Shown piece after piece: positions 1 to 8,500 of a stretch of DNA of 64,000 bases. Numbering within the stretch: position 1 is the stretch's first letter; the number at the start of each line of letters is the position of its first letter. A model generated the notes under the pieces. It had not been told where the DNA came from, did not search any database, and worked only from the letters and a program-made list of their open reading frames with translations. This DNA is from Clostridium mediterraneense (GTDB taxonomy: Bacteria; Bacillota; Clostridia; Clostridiales; Clostridiaceae), in NCBI RefSeq assembly GCF_900091705.1, contig NZ_LT594785.1, forward strand, positions 1,282,858 to 1,346,857, read 5' to 3'. Position numbers and translations under genes: made by a program.

Positions 1-384
1 ATAAAACCATATATACTTTCAGGTGTTGAAAGTCAGGATGGAAAAAATATAAAAAGTTTTTCATCTAAATCTGTTGATACTATATCTAAACATCAAGCAG
101 ATTCAATTAAATATACATTAAGAGAATCAGTATTAGATGGAACGGGTAGAAGAGCTGGCGTTGAAGGTGTAGAGATAGGTGGAAAAACAGGAACGACAGA
201 ATCAAACAATGATAGCTCACATGGTTGGTTTGTAGGTTATTTTAATTTAAATGGTGAATATTATAATATGGTTGTATTTGTTCCAAATATTAAAGGCAAA
301 AATGAAGAAGGTCAAGAAATGGGAGGTGGAAATACAGCAGCTCCTATATTTGGTGATATAGTTTCAGAACTTATAAAAAAATAG
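1..384 (+). CDS. Penicillin-binding protein, C-terminal part (partial at window edge)
   Basis: An open frame runs from base 1 to the TAG at 382-384 (127 codons); the start lies outside the window. It carries the third active-site motif of class B penicillin-binding transpeptidases, KTGTTE at visible codons 62-67, followed by a typical C-terminal strand region (HGWFVGYF, MVVFVP) and a GGG-TAAPIF end. The family cross-links peptidoglycan outside the membrane by acyl-enzyme chemistry; the catalytic serine would be upstream. It lies directly before sigK, so a SpoVD-like sporulation role is possible, but the visible part cannot separate SpoVD from a vegetative PBP2. Confidence 0.85.
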   Translation: MKPYILSGVESQDGKNIKSFSSKSVDTISKHQADSIKYTLRESVLDGTGRRAGVEGVEIGGKTGTTESNNDSSHGWFVGYFNLNGEYYNMVVFVPNIKGKNEEGQEMGGGNTAAPIFGDIVSELIKK

Positions 385-395
385 AGAAAATTAGG

Positions 396-423
396 CAAAA
401 TTAAAAGCTATTAATCATACTAT
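396..423 (+). promoter_or_regulatory. Candidate SigE-type promoter for sigK
   Basis: CAAAATT (396-402), a 13-base spacer and CATACTAT (416-423) resemble the SigE elements KMATATT and CATACAAT. The -10 matches at seven of eight positions. It sits 30 bases before the sigK start, and sigK is a known SigE target in Bacillus. Read by eye only. Confidence 0.45.
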
Positions 424-453
424 ATTAATAAGCACTATTAGGAGGATTATCTT

Positions 454-1158
454 GTGTTTATATTACAACATATAGCTAGTATGATTAGTAGCAATATTTT
501 TTTCACAGGATATGTTACAGGAAATACAACATTCCCAAAGCCACTCAATGAGAAAGAGGAGGAATTTTATCTCAAAAAATTAAAAGATGGTGATGAAGAG
601 GCTAAAGCAATACTGATAGAAAGAAATCTAAGACTTGTTGCACATATAGTAAAAAAATATTCATTTCCGAATAAAGAAGTAGATGATTTAATATCAATAG
701 GAACAGTAGGCCTAATAAAAGCTATAGATTCTTTTAATATGGGAAAAGGGACAAGACTTGCTACTTATGCAGCTAGATGTATTGAAAATGAAATATTAAT
801 GCTTTTTAGAAATAATAAGAAAACTAAAGGAGAGGTCTATCTTCAAGATCCTATAGGAGTTGATAAAGAAGGAAATGAGATTTGTCTTATAGATGTTTTA
901 AGTAGTGAAGAAGATCCAGTTGTTGAAGTTGTTGAAAATAATTTACAAGTAAAAGCCTTGTATAAAAAAATGAAACAAGCTCTAAATAAAAGAGAGAAAG
1001 AAATTATAGAAATGAGATATGGGCTTTTAGATGGAGAGATAAAGACACAAAGAGAAATAGCTCTTATTCTAGGGATTTCCAGATCATATGTATCTAGAAT
1101 AGAGAAGAAAGCTTTAAAAAAATTGTTTAAGGAGTTTAATGCTAAAAATAAATCTTAA
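454..1158 (+). CDS. sigK: RNA polymerase sigma factor SigK (late mother-cell sigma)
   Basis: This 234-residue sigma-70 family protein directs late mother-cell sporulation transcription. It starts at GTG 454, eight bases after AGGAGG (440-445). The first ~20 hydrophobic residues (MFILQHIASMISS...) look like the inhibitory pro-sequence removed by SpoIVFB. Region 2 follows with RNLRLVAHIVKKY, DLISIGTVGLIKAIDSF and [16 protein letters not shown]; region 4 has the helix-turn-helix REIALILGISRSYVSRIEKKAL at the C-terminus. The gene is one continuous frame with no skin-type element splitting it. SigE at 6010 is the related early paralogue; the KNNAFP/TTFPKPL-type junction after the pro-sequence favours SigK. 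Confidence 0.93.
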   Translation: MFILQHIASMISSNIFFTGYVTGNTTFPKPLNEKEEEFYLKKLKDGDEEAKAILIERNLRLVAHIVKKYSFPNKEVDDLISIGTVGLIKAIDSFNMGKGTRLATYAARCIENEILMLFRNNKKTKGEVYLQDPIGVDKEGNEICLIDVLSSEEDPVVEVVENNLQVKALYKKMKQALNKREKEIIEMRYGLLDGEIKTQREIALILGISRSYVSRIEKKALKKLFKEFNAKNKS

Positions 1159-1354
1159 TTATTAATTAGCTAAAATCCTAGCATTTAATCAAATTTTGGT
1201 TTATAATCTAATGTAGAATAATCATATCTATAAATAAGCCAAATGAATTTCATATAGACTTTTCAAGTGCTTATTCTATGATTATGGGATAAGCATTTTG
1301 CTTATCTAAAAGTATTGGGTATAAATAGGGGAAAAAGAGAATTGGGAGGAGTAG
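1159..1354 (+). other. pilT leader with competing hairpin arms
   Basis: This 196-base leader has a TATAAT-like -10 at 1202-1207 and several mutually complementary arms: TAGAATAATCATA (1214-1226), AATAAGC (1233-1239), GCTTATTCTATGATTA (1269-1284), GATAAGCA (1288-1295) and TGCTTATC (1299-1306). The third arm can pair with the first, second or fourth, and the fourth can pair with the fifth (8 bp, TTT loop). No U-run follows the last hairpin. Function unknown. Confidence 0.4.
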
Positions 1355-2407
1355 ATGTTTAGTTTAGATGAATTGTTAAAAATAACAATCGAAGAAAAAG
1401 CCTCTGATTTACATCTCACCGTGGGTATGCAACCAGCAATAAGAGTAAATGGTAGCTTAAAAAGAATTGGTGATGAGTATATCACTCAAAGTGATACAGA
1501 GGGTTTTGCACAACAAATTTTAGAAGAGAGCTATAAGCAGTATCAAGAATCAGGTGAATTTGATACATCATACTCAATTTTAGGAACAGGAAGATTTAGG
1601 GTTAATATTTTTAGACAAAGAGGTAGTACAGCACTTGCAATAAGAGTTATAAGTCTTAATATACCTACTTTAGAGGATTTAAGACATCCTCAGATATTAA
1701 ATGATTTAACTAAAAAGAAAAGAGGACTTGTTTTAGTGACAGGACCTACAGGAAGTGGTAAAAGTACAACCCTAGCAGCGATGATAAATGAAATTAATAA
1801 GACAAGGGATGCGCACATAGTTACATTAGAAGATCCTATAGAATATTTACATAAACATAATAAATGTATTGTAAATCAAAGAGAAGTTGGAAAAGATACT
1901 GCAAGTTATGAGAGAGCTTTAAAATCTGTGTTAAGAGAAGATCCAGATGTTATTCTAGTTGGAGAGATGAGAGACCTTGAAACTATATCAATTGCTATTA
2001 CAGCAGCTGAAACGGGTCACTTAGTATTCTCAACACTTCATACAATTGGCGCTTCTAAGACAATAGATAGAATAATAGATGTTTTTCCACCTCATCAACA
2101 ACAGCAGATAAAAGTACAATTATCAACAGTACTTCAAGGAATTATATCACAACAGTTAGTTCCAACTACTGAAGGTGGTAGAACAGCAGCACTTGAGATA
2201 ATGGTATCAACTCCTGCTATACAAAATTTAATTAGAGAAGGAAAAACTCATCAAATAGAGTCATCTGTACAAACTGGAAGTAAATATGGAATGAAAACTA
2301 TGGATATGGCCTTAGCAGAACTTTATAAAAATAGGAGTATAACTTCAGATACAGCCTTAAGTTTCTCAGTTGATAGAGATATGCTAAGTAGAATGATATT
2401 ATATTAA
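1355..2407 (+). CDS. pilT: Type IV pilus retraction ATPase PilT
   Basis: PilT is the hexameric cytoplasmic ATPase that powers retraction of type IV pili. The 350-residue length is typical. Visible motifs are an N-terminal PAS-like domain with DLHLTVGMQPAIRVNG (residues 18-33), the Walker A GPTGSGKST (130-138), the Asp box around EDPIEY, Walker B DPDVILVGEMRD, and the His box GHLVFSTLHT. The start ATG follows GGGAGGAG. No pilB, pilC or pilin gene lies nearby, so it stands apart from any pilus operon here. In this position, between sigK and ftsA/ftsZ, it is probably transcribed from its own leader. GspE-type assembly ATPases are the alternative, but the short form and AIRVNG start favour PilT. 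Confidence 0.9.
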   Translation: MFSLDELLKITIEEKASDLHLTVGMQPAIRVNGSLKRIGDEYITQSDTEGFAQQILEESYKQYQESGEFDTSYSILGTGRFRVNIFRQRGSTALAIRVISLNIPTLEDLRHPQILNDLTKKKRGLVLVTGPTGSGKSTTLAAMINEINKTRDAHIVTLEDPIEYLHKHNKCIVNQREVGKDTASYERALKSVLREDPDVILVGEMRDLETISIAITAAETGHLVFSTLHTIGASKTIDRIIDVFPPHQQQQIKVQLSTVLQGIISQQLVPTTEGGRTAALEIMVSTPAIQNLIREGKTHQIESSVQTGSKYGMKTMDMALAELYKNRSITSDTALSFSVDRDMLSRMILY

Positions 2408-2414
2408 TTATTGA

Positions 2415-2438
2415 GCTGGCTAAATTATTTTAGTCAGC
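2415..2438 (+). terminator. Hairpin after pilT, no clear U-run
   Basis: GCTGGCTAAA (2415-2424) pairs with TTTAGTCAGC (2429-2438), one G-U. The base run after it is CTATCTCATTG, so termination would be weak; it may only stabilise the pilT 3' end. Confidence 0.35.
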
Positions 2439-2488
2439 CTATCTCATTGTTAATACAATTTTGACTTTAGATTAGAGGAGGTAACAAT

Positions 2489-3757
2489 ATGTTTAGTAAT
2501 TTAGTTGCCTTAAATTTAGGCAGTAATAAGATAACTGCTGCTATATCTGGAGATAATAGTGCAGAATTTGAAATTTTAGATAGTGTAGAGGTTCTTTCTA
2601 AAGGTATAGAGAATGGTATTATTAAAGATAAAGAATTAGCAGCTGAATGTATTAAGGAAGCTTTAAAGAAACTTTCTGAAAAAACTGGTAAAAGTATTAA
2701 ATCAGTATATATATCATTAGGAACAAAAAGTTCAAGAATTATTTCTAATAAAGGAATTCATTTATCAGGAAATAGTGATTTAGGTATAACTTCAAAAGAG
2801 ATATCAAAAGCTTATTTAAATGGTAAGAATGTAAAAATAAATGAAGATGAGTACATAGCAGATGCGATAATAAATGAGTTTTATACAGAACAAGAAGGAT
2901 ATGTAGAAAATCCATTAAGAATTAAATCATCATCTTTAGAAGTCGATTTAGATATTGTAGTTTCTGAGAAAGAAATAATTGAAGATATAAAAGAAGTTTT
3001 TTCAGGTTTAGGATATGAAATTAAAGGGTTTCTTTTAGGTATAGCTTCATTAAAAAAAATTTTCTTAGATGAGAAGACAGTTAGCAAAAATCTTGTTATA
3101 GTTGAAGTTGGAGCAGATAAGACAGAAATAGCTTATTTCTCAAAAAATAGATTAAAGTCTTTAGGATATGTTCCACTTGGTGGAAGAAATATAACAAATG
3201 ATTTATCTATTGCAATAGAAAGAGATAAAGAAATAGCTGAAAAACTTAAATGTGAGTATAGCTCATCATATATAACTTTAAGAAGAGATTTTTCAAAGAT
3301 TGATGCAGATGGTAATATAATAGAAGCAGATTTCTTTTATGATGTTGTAAATGCTAGAATAGAAGAAATTTTAAACTATGTAAAAAAAGAGTTAGAATTA
3401 TCAGGGATTTATGATAAAATAGAGGATATAATAATCTTTGGTGATGGAATAACTTGTTTTGAAGATATACAAGCTTATATTGAAAGTATATTGGAAAAAA
3501 ATATAACAATATATACAAAAGATGAGTTAAATCTCGAAAATTCTTCAACATTAGTCTCAATTGCTATTGTTAAAGAGGTATATGATAGGTTAAAATTATT
3601 ATATAAAGAAGAAAATTTTTCAGAAAAACTTTTTATGGAATATAATAATAATATAAAAAATAATGAGATTGAAGATGAAAAGAAAACTGAAGTAATTAAA
3701 AAGGAAAAGAAAAAGGGATTGTCTAAAGTATTTGGATTTTTAGGGGATATTTTCTAA
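2489..3757 (+). CDS. ftsA: FtsA-like cell division protein (actin fold)
   Basis: The protein (422 residues) is a diverged FtsA, the membrane-linked actin-like partner of FtsZ. The N-terminus [16 protein letters not shown] is the phosphate-1 loop of the actin/Hsp70 fold, and [20 protein letters not shown] near residue 200 is the phosphate-2 region. The C-terminus is a run of lysines followed by [13 protein letters not shown], an amphipathic membrane-targeting helix as in FtsA. It starts at ATG 2489 after GAGGAGG and ends only 13 bases before ftsZ, so the two are almost certainly cotranscribed. The sequence is weak against textbook FtsA; position and C-terminal helix carry the call. Confidence 0.85.
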   Translation: MFSNLVALNLGSNKITAAISGDNSAEFEILDSVEVLSKGIENGIIKDKELAAECIKEALKKLSEKTGKSIKSVYISLGTKSSRIISNKGIHLSGNSDLGITSKEISKAYLNGKNVKINEDEYIADAIINEFYTEQEGYVENPLRIKSSSLEVDLDIVVSEKEIIEDIKEVFSGLGYEIKGFLLGIASLKKIFLDEKTVSKNLVIVEVGADKTEIAYFSKNRLKSLGYVPLGGRNITNDLSIAIERDKEIAEKLKCEYSSSYITLRRDFSKIDADGNIIEADFFYDVVNARIEEILNYVKKELELSGIYDKIEDIIIFGDGITCFEDIQAYIESILEKNITIYTKDELNLENSSTLVSIAIVKEVYDRLKLLYKEENFSEKLFMEYNNNIKNNEIEDEKKTEVIKKEKKKGLSKVFGFLGDIF

Positions 3758-3770
3758 AGGAGGAATTATT

Positions 3771-4877
3771 TTGTTAGATTTTGACGTGGATATGCAAGAT
3801 TTCACTAATATAAAAGTAATAGGTTGCGGTGGCGGTGGAAGTAATGCCGTTAATAGAATGATTATGGAAGGTCTTAAGGATGTAGAATTTATAGCAATTA
3901 ATACTGATAAACAAGCATTAATGCTTTCACATGCTACACATAAGATTCAAATTGGTGATAAATTAACTAAAGGACTTGGAGCGGGTGCTGATCCTGAAAT
4001 AGGAAAAAAAGCTGCTGAAGAAAGTATAGAAGAAATAACAGAATCAATAAAGGGTGCTGATATGGTCTTCATTACTGCTGGAATGGGTGGAGGAACTGGT
4101 ACAGGTGCTGCTCCAGTTGTTGCAGAAGTTGCTAAGACAATGGGAATATTAACAGTTGGTATTGTAACTAAGCCATTCCCATTCGAAGGTAGAAGAAGAA
4201 TGAAGCATGCAGAAATGGGTATTGAAAATCTTAAAGCTAAGGTTGATACTCTAGTAACTATACCAAATGAAAGACTTTTATCAATGGTTGATAAAAAGAC
4301 TACATTATTAGATTCATTTAAGAAAGCTGATGATGTGTTAAGACAAGGTGTACAAGGTATATCAGACCTTATTACTAACCCAGGTCTTATTAACCTTGAT
4401 TTTGCTGACGTTAGATCAGTTATGGTTGATAAAGGACTAGCTCATATGGGAATTGGTAAAGGTTCAGGAGATACAAGAGCGAAAGATGCAGCAGAAGAAG
4501 CTATTTGTTCACCTTTATTAGAAACATCAATAACAGGAGCAACTGGTGTCCTTATAAATATTACAGGTGGAGCTGATCTTAGCTTATTTGAAATAAATGA
4601 AGCTTCAGAAATAGTTCAAGAATCAGCAGATCCAGATGCTAACATAATATTTGGTACAGCTATTGATGAATCATTAAAAGACCAAATAAGAATAACTGTT
4701 ATTGCTACTGGCTTTGATAAAGAAACTCAAAGAAATATGTTAAAGAGTGAAGAAAAAGTAGTAATAGAAAAAGAACCTGTTGTAGCTAAAGAAGAAGTTG
4801 CAGCTGCTAAAGAAGAAGTTAAGGAAGAAGATGATTTAAGTATTCCAGCCTTCTTAAGAAGAGGTTCAAGAAGATAA
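3771..4877 (+). CDS. ftsZ: Cell division protein FtsZ
   Basis: FtsZ is the tubulin-like GTPase that polymerises into the Z ring at midcell and at the asymmetric sporulation septum. The start is TTG 3771, eight bases after AAAGGAGG. Motifs are [13 protein letters not shown] near the N-terminus, the tubulin signature [11 protein letters not shown], and [12 protein letters not shown] (T7 loop region). The C-terminal tail ends in [12 protein letters not shown], the conserved peptide that binds FtsA. Length, 368 residues, is normal. It follows the ftsA-like gene closely and is followed by an intrinsic terminator, so it ends the division operon. Confidence 0.98.
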   Translation: MLDFDVDMQDFTNIKVIGCGGGGSNAVNRMIMEGLKDVEFIAINTDKQALMLSHATHKIQIGDKLTKGLGAGADPEIGKKAAEESIEEITESIKGADMVFITAGMGGGTGTGAAPVVAEVAKTMGILTVGIVTKPFPFEGRRRMKHAEMGIENLKAKVDTLVTIPNERLLSMVDKKTTLLDSFKKADDVLRQGVQGISDLITNPGLINLDFADVRSVMVDKGLAHMGIGKGSGDTRAKDAAEEAICSPLLETSITGATGVLINITGGADLSLFEINEASEIVQESADPDANIIFGTAIDESLKDQIRITVIATGFDKETQRNMLKSEEKVVIEKEPVVAKEEVAAAKEEVKEEDDLSIPAFLRRGSRR

Positions 4878-4898
4878 CATAATATATTCATTGTATGA

Positions 4899-4938
4899 AA
4901 AACCATCTTATTTTTATAAGATGGTTTTATTTTTTTTA
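4899..4938 (+). terminator. Intrinsic terminator after ftsZ
   Basis: A 12-bp stem, AAAACCATCTTA (4899-4910) with TAAGATGGTTTT (4917-4928), is followed by a long T-run. Confidence 0.9.
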
Positions 4939-4978
4939 GATAAAGTTTTCAAATATTAATATTAAGCAAGAAAAGATA

Positions 4979-5024
4979 AAAAGGAACATTAAACAACATC
5001 TTTGTATTATAATGTTTCTTTTTA
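4979..5024 (+). terminator. Second terminator-like hairpin
   Basis: AAAAGGAACATTA (4979-4991) pairs with TAATGTTTCTTTT (5010-5022) with one G-U, then T-rich sequence. It would isolate spoIIGA from ftsZ read-through. Confidence 0.5.
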
Positions 5025-5138
5025 TTTATTAAATAATCTAGATATATGTAGATTGATATAAAAAAATAATATTTTTATATCGTATTATAATCTAAAAAAA
5101 AGAAAAAAGTAAAAATAAAATTATATTAATAAGAGTTA

Positions 5139-5173
5139 TTGCGACAAACTTTTAAGTATTTAAGTTTTATAAT
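5139..5173 (+). promoter_or_regulatory. Candidate Spo0A-activated promoter of spoIIGA-sigE
   Basis: TTGCGACAAA (5139-5148) is, on the other strand, TTTGTCGCAA, one mismatch from the 0A box TTTGTCGAA. It also supplies a -35-like TTGCGA. A perfect -10, TATAAT, lies at 5168-5173, giving a 23-base spacer. The Bacillus spoIIG promoter also has a too-long spacer (22 bases) with the 0A box at the -35. The implied leader is short, about 14 bases. Confidence 0.5.
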
Positions 5174-5193
5174 GTTAACAAGGAGTTGGTACT

Positions 5194-6000
5194 ATGGTTG
5201 TATACTTAGATGTTGTTTTATTAGAAAATTTTTTAATAAACTTTTTTTTAATACTTATATCTATGCAATTAAGTAGGATAAGGTTTAAGTATAGAAGGAT
5301 AGTACTAGCTAGTATATTGGGAAGTTTATATACTTTAACAATACTTTTTAAGGAATTAGAGTTTTTTACTAATTTATTTATAAAAGTTTTAGTTGTAATA
5401 ATCATGATATATATAGTTACTGGTAAAACCAAGATTTTAGCTATGTTTAAATTAGTAGCAGTCTTTTTTGCAGTATCTATAGGTTTTTCTGGATTTTGTT
5501 TTTTATTTGCAATGGCAGAAAATCCTTATAATATAACTGGAGTTTTTACAATAAATAATTACTCTACTAAGTATTTATTGTTTGCGATGATTATATTTTA
5601 TATTGTGAGTTACAGAATTTATTTATATTTAAAGGATAAAGCATTTGTAAGTAATTTTATTTATGATTTAGAGTTTAATTTAAATGGACAAACTATAACT
5701 GCTAAAGCTTTTTTAGATACAGGTAATGAATTAATGGAGCCTGCAACCATGCTTCCTGTAATAATTTTAGAAAAGCATATAATAGATAAATATTTTATAG
5801 ATGATTCAAAATGTTTTTATATACCTTATAAAACTGTTGATGGAATGTCTAGCAAGATGAAGGGAATAAAAGTAGAGAACATAAGTTTAAATAATGAAAA
5901 GGGAAGGAGATTTACTAGAGATGCAATAATAGCTTGTTGTAATACTAAGCTAAGTGCTAATGGAGATTTTAATGCTTTATTATCTAGGGGAGTAATATAG
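5194..6000 (+). CDS. spoIIGA: Sporulation sigma-E factor processing protease SpoIIGA
   Basis: SpoIIGA is the septal membrane aspartic protease that removes the pro-sequence of SigE when signalled by SpoIIR. The N-terminal half (residues ~5-145) contains about five hydrophobic membrane segments. The catalytic motif FLDTGNEL has its aspartate at residue 175, followed by ATMLPVII. At 268 residues it is shorter than the Bacillus protein (about 309). It starts at ATG 5194 after AAGGAG and lies nine bases before its substrate gene sigE, the conserved spoIIG arrangement. Confidence 0.95.
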   Translation: MVVYLDVVLLENFLINFFLILISMQLSRIRFKYRRIVLASILGSLYTLTILFKELEFFTNLFIKVLVVIIMIYIVTGKTKILAMFKLVAVFFAVSIGFSGFCFLFAMAENPYNITGVFTINNYSTKYLLFAMIIFYIVSYRIYLYLKDKAFVSNFIYDLEFNLNGQTITAKAFLDTGNELMEPATMLPVIILEKHIIDKYFIDDSKCFYIPYKTVDGMSSKMKGIKVENISLNNEKGRRFTRDAIIACCNTKLSANGDFNALLSRGVI

Positions 6001-6009
6001 GAGGTTAAT

Positions 6010-6717
6010 ATGGAAAAGATACAACGTTTATTAAATAGAATACTTAGTAAGCTTAAGGTGTTCTTTAAAAGAGTTTATTATGTAGGAGGCAATGATGTAC
6101 TTCCTCCACCACTAACAAAAGAAGAAGAGGCAAAGCTTGTTAGTAATCTTGCTTCTGGAGAAGAAAGTATAAGAAGTGTATTGATTGAAAGAAATTTAAG
6201 ATTAGTTGTTTATATTGCAAGAAAGTTTGAAAATACAGGTGTTGGAGTAGAAGATTTAATATCTGTAGGAACAATAGGTCTTATTAAGGCTGTTAATACA
6301 TTTAATCCAGAGAAAAATATAAAACTTGCAACATATGCATCAAGATGTATTGAAAATGAAATACTTATGTATTTAAGAAGAAATAGTAAAATTAAAGCAG
6401 AGATATCTTTTTATGAACCTCTTAATATAGATTGGGATGGAAATGAACTTTTACTTTCAGATATATTAGGAACAGAAAATGATATTGTTTATAATCTTAT
6501 AGAGGATGAAGTCGATAGGGAACTTTTAATGGTTGCTATGGAAAACTTGAGTGAAAGAGAAAAAGAAATTGTAAAACTTAGGTTTGGACTTTATGGAACA
6601 AAAGAAAAAACTCAAAAAGAAGTTGCAGATATGTTAGGTATCTCACAGTCTTATATATCAAGGCTTGAGAAGAAAATTATTAAAAGATTACAAAAAGAAA
6701 TAAATAAAATGGTTTAA
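6010..6717 (+). CDS. sigE: RNA polymerase sigma factor SigE (early mother-cell sigma)
   Basis: SigE drives early mother-cell gene expression. The 235-residue protein begins with a basic amphipathic pro-sequence (residues 1 to ~23, [19 protein letters not shown]...). [14 protein letters not shown] follows; by analogy with Bacillus the SpoIIGA cut should fall between Tyr23 and Tyr24. Region 2 ([30 protein letters not shown]) and region 4 ([19 protein letters not shown]) are intact. It is cotranscribed with spoIIGA and begins with ATG after AGGAGG at the spoIIGA stop. Confidence 0.97.
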   Translation: MEKIQRLLNRILSKLKVFFKRVYYVGGNDVLPPPLTKEEEAKLVSNLASGEESIRSVLIERNLRLVVYIARKFENTGVGVEDLISVGTIGLIKAVNTFNPEKNIKLATYASRCIENEILMYLRRNSKIKAEISFYEPLNIDWDGNELLLSDILGTENDIVYNLIEDEVDRELLMVAMENLSEREKEIVKLRFGLYGTKEKTQKEVADMLGISQSYISRLEKKIIKRLQKEINKMV

Positions 6718-6722
6718 GATTT

Positions 6723-6751
6723 GTATAAATTTTGATCTCTTTGGAAATAAT
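6723..6751 (+). promoter_or_regulatory. SigF-type promoter of sigG
   Basis: GTATA (6723-6727), exactly 15 bases, then GGAAATAAT (6743-6751) fits the Bacillus SigF consensus GYATA-N15-GGNNANAWT at every defined position. It lies 45 bases before the sigG start. This gives sigG a forespore promoter separate from the spoIIG promoter upstream. Confidence 0.75.
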
Positions 6752-6795
6752 TAAAATGCACTAGGTAATTACTTCGAAGGGGTTGATTTTTAACT

Positions 6796-7569
6796 ATGAT
6801 GATAAATAAGGTAGAAATATGTGGTGTGAATACATCCAAATTACCAGTACTTAAAGAAAAAGAAATGAAGGAACTCCTTTTAAAAATGAATAGTGGAGAT
6901 TATGGATCAAGAGAAAAGTTTATAAAAGGAAATTTAAGATTAGTATTAAGTGTTATACAAAGATTTAATAATAGAGGAGAAAATGTTGATGACTTATTTC
7001 AAGTTGGATGTATTGGTCTTATGAAAGCGATAGATAATTTTGATTTAAGTCAAAATGTCAAGTTTTCTACATATGCTGTTCCTATGATAATAGGTGAGAT
7101 AAGAAGGTATTTAAGAGATAATAATGCAATAAGGGTAAGCAGATCTTTAAGAGATATTGCGTATAAAGCTTTGGTAGTTAGAGATAGACTAGTAAACGAT
7201 AATAATAAAGAACCAACAGTTTCTGAGATTGCTAAGGAATTAGATATTCCAAAAGAAGATGTAGTATTTGCTCTTGATGCTATTCAAGATCCAGTATCAT
7301 TATTTGAACCAATATATCATGATGGTGGGGATGCCATATATGTTGTAGATCAAATCAGCGATACAAAAAGTCAAGATAAAAATTGGCTTGAGAATATTTC
7401 TATTAAGGAGGCTATGAAAAAGCTTAATGATAGAGAAAAACTTATTTTAACTTTGAGATTTTTTAATGGTAGAACTCAAATGGAAGTTGCTGAGGAAATC
7501 GGAATATCACAAGCTCAAGTTTCAAGACTTGAGAAAATAGCATTAAAACATATGAAAAAGTACGTATAG
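6796..7569 (+). CDS. sigG: RNA polymerase sigma factor SigG (late forespore sigma)
   Basis: SigG controls late forespore genes, including germination proteins and SASPs. The N-terminus NKVEICGVNTSKLPVLKEKEM is the signature of SigG. Region 2 (DDLFQVGCIGLMKAIDNFD, KFSTYAVPMIIGEIRRYLRD), region 3 (EPTVSEIAKELDIPKEDV) and region 4 (VAEEIGISQAQVSRLEKIAL) are all present in 257 residues. The first of two tandem ATG codons (6796) is used here; the second is equally possible. It has its own SigF-type promoter and is followed by a terminator. Confidence 0.97.
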   Translation: MMINKVEICGVNTSKLPVLKEKEMKELLLKMNSGDYGSREKFIKGNLRLVLSVIQRFNNRGENVDDLFQVGCIGLMKAIDNFDLSQNVKFSTYAVPMIIGEIRRYLRDNNAIRVSRSLRDIAYKALVVRDRLVNDNNKEPTVSEIAKELDIPKEDVVFALDAIQDPVSLFEPIYHDGGDAIYVVDQISDTKSQDKNWLENISIKEAMKKLNDREKLILTLRFFNGRTQMEVAEEIGISQAQVSRLEKIALKHMKKYV

Positions 7570-7571
7570 AA

Positions 7572-7631
7572 AAAATAGCTTAATGTAGAATAAAATTTAA
7601 AATAGTTCTATGTTGAGCTATTTTATTTTAA
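7572..7631 (+). terminator. Intrinsic terminator after sigG
   Basis: A 19-bp stem with several G-U pairs (left arm from AAAATAGCTTAATG at 7572, right arm ending GAGCTATTTT near 7624) is followed by TATTTTAA. Confidence 0.75.
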
Positions 7632-7653
7632 TTAATAAAAGAGGGGGATTTTT

Positions 7654-7929
7654 ATGGAAACAAATGTTATGTCTGAAAGATTATTTTCTTTGAAGGATTT
7701 AAGAAATTTAGAAGTTATAGATATAAATGAGGGAAAAAAACTTGGATTTATTTTAGATGTTAAAGTAGATTGTGATAATTATAAGATATTATCTATATTG
7801 TTACCAGTTGAAAAAAATTCATGGTTTGCAAAGCAAGAAGTTATTGAAATTGAATGGAAAGATGTAGTTAAGGTTGGCGTAGATTGCATTCTTGTAGATG
7901 TAAAGGAAAAAATATTAAGAGATATATAG
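7654..7929 (+). CDS. YlmC/YmxH-family PRC-barrel sporulation protein
   Basis: A 91-residue PRC-barrel domain protein. Visible are the first barrel strands SLKDLRNLEVIDINEGKKLGFILDVKVD and a second half ending KDVVKVGVDCILVDV. Members are annotated YlmC/YmxH and are common next to spoIIGA-sigE-sigG in clostridia; the molecular role is not established. It starts at ATG 7654 after AGAGGGGG. A terminator separates it from sigG, so it likely has its own promoter. Confidence 0.85.
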   Translation: METNVMSERLFSLKDLRNLEVIDINEGKKLGFILDVKVDCDNYKILSILLPVEKNSWFAKQEVIEIEWKDVVKVGVDCILVDVKEKILRDI

Positions 7930-7994
7930 AATTTATAGTAAAAAGAAGGTATAATTAATTTACATCTATATATATAGAAAGGTGTGGATTAGCA

Positions 7995-8447
7995 ATGAAA
8001 TGTCCATATTGCTTTTATGAAGAAAGCAAAGTTGTAGATTCTAGATCGGCAGAAGATTACACTGCTATTAGAAGAAGAAGAGAATGTCTTAAATGTTCTA
8101 AGAGATATACAACTTATGAAAAGATAGAAGATATTCCTATATTAGTTATAAAGAAAGATTTAACTAGAGAAAGTTTTAATAAAGAAAAGATAGTTAATGG
8201 CTTAATAAAAGCTTGTCAAAAAAGACCTATATCTAGACAACAAATAGAAGATATTACAGAAAGTATAGAAAAAGAAATAAGTAATAAAATGCTAACAGAA
8301 GTTAAGTCAGATTACATAGGTGAATTAATCATGGAAAGATTAAAAGAAATAGATGAGGTATCTTACGTTAGATTTGCTTCTGTATATAGGCAGTTTAAAG
8401 ATATAAATACATTTATGGAAGAAATAAAAAGTTTAATGAAAGAATAG
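7995..8447 (+). CDS. nrdR: Transcriptional repressor NrdR
   Basis: NrdR represses ribonucleotide reductase genes when its ATP-cone senses (d)ATP. The N-terminal zinc ribbon has CPYC (residues 3-6) and CLKC (about 32-35), with RRRRECLKCSKRYTTYE between and after. An ATP-cone domain of about 90 residues follows (LVIKKDLTRESFNKEKIVNGL to VRFASVYRQFKDI). The 150-residue length is typical. It is monocistronic, with a terminator immediately after. No nrd genes lie in the window. Confidence 0.96.
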   Translation: MKCPYCFYEESKVVDSRSAEDYTAIRRRRECLKCSKRYTTYEKIEDIPILVIKKDLTRESFNKEKIVNGLIKACQKRPISRQQIEDITESIEKEISNKMLTEVKSDYIGELIMERLKEIDEVSYVRFASVYRQFKDINTFMEEIKSLMKE

Positions 8448-8480
8448 AAAAGCATTCATAGAGTTATGAATGCTTTTATT
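8448..8480 (+). terminator. Intrinsic terminator after nrdR
   Basis: A 13-bp perfect stem AAAAGCATTCATA / TATGAATGCTTTT (8448-8477) with a GAGT loop and a short T-rich tail. Confidence 0.85.
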
Positions 8481-8500
8481 TAAATTATGGAGGGAAAAAT

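Larger units (their letters stand above)
4878..5193 (+). other. Intergenic region ftsZ to spoIIGA
   Basis: This 316-base gap has no gene. It holds two hairpins (4899-4938 and 4979-5024) and the candidate Spo0A-dependent promoter of spoIIGA (5139-5173). The stretch 5025-5138 is plain AT-rich sequence in which I see nothing. Confidence 0.7.

Noticed and set aside
454-1158. A skin-like element splitting sigK
   Set aside because: The sigK frame is complete and uninterrupted from GTG to stop.
1159-1354. A c-di-GMP riboswitch ahead of pilT
   Set aside because: Such riboswitches precede pilus genes in clostridia, but the conserved GGACGCAAAGCC-type or class II cores are absent here.
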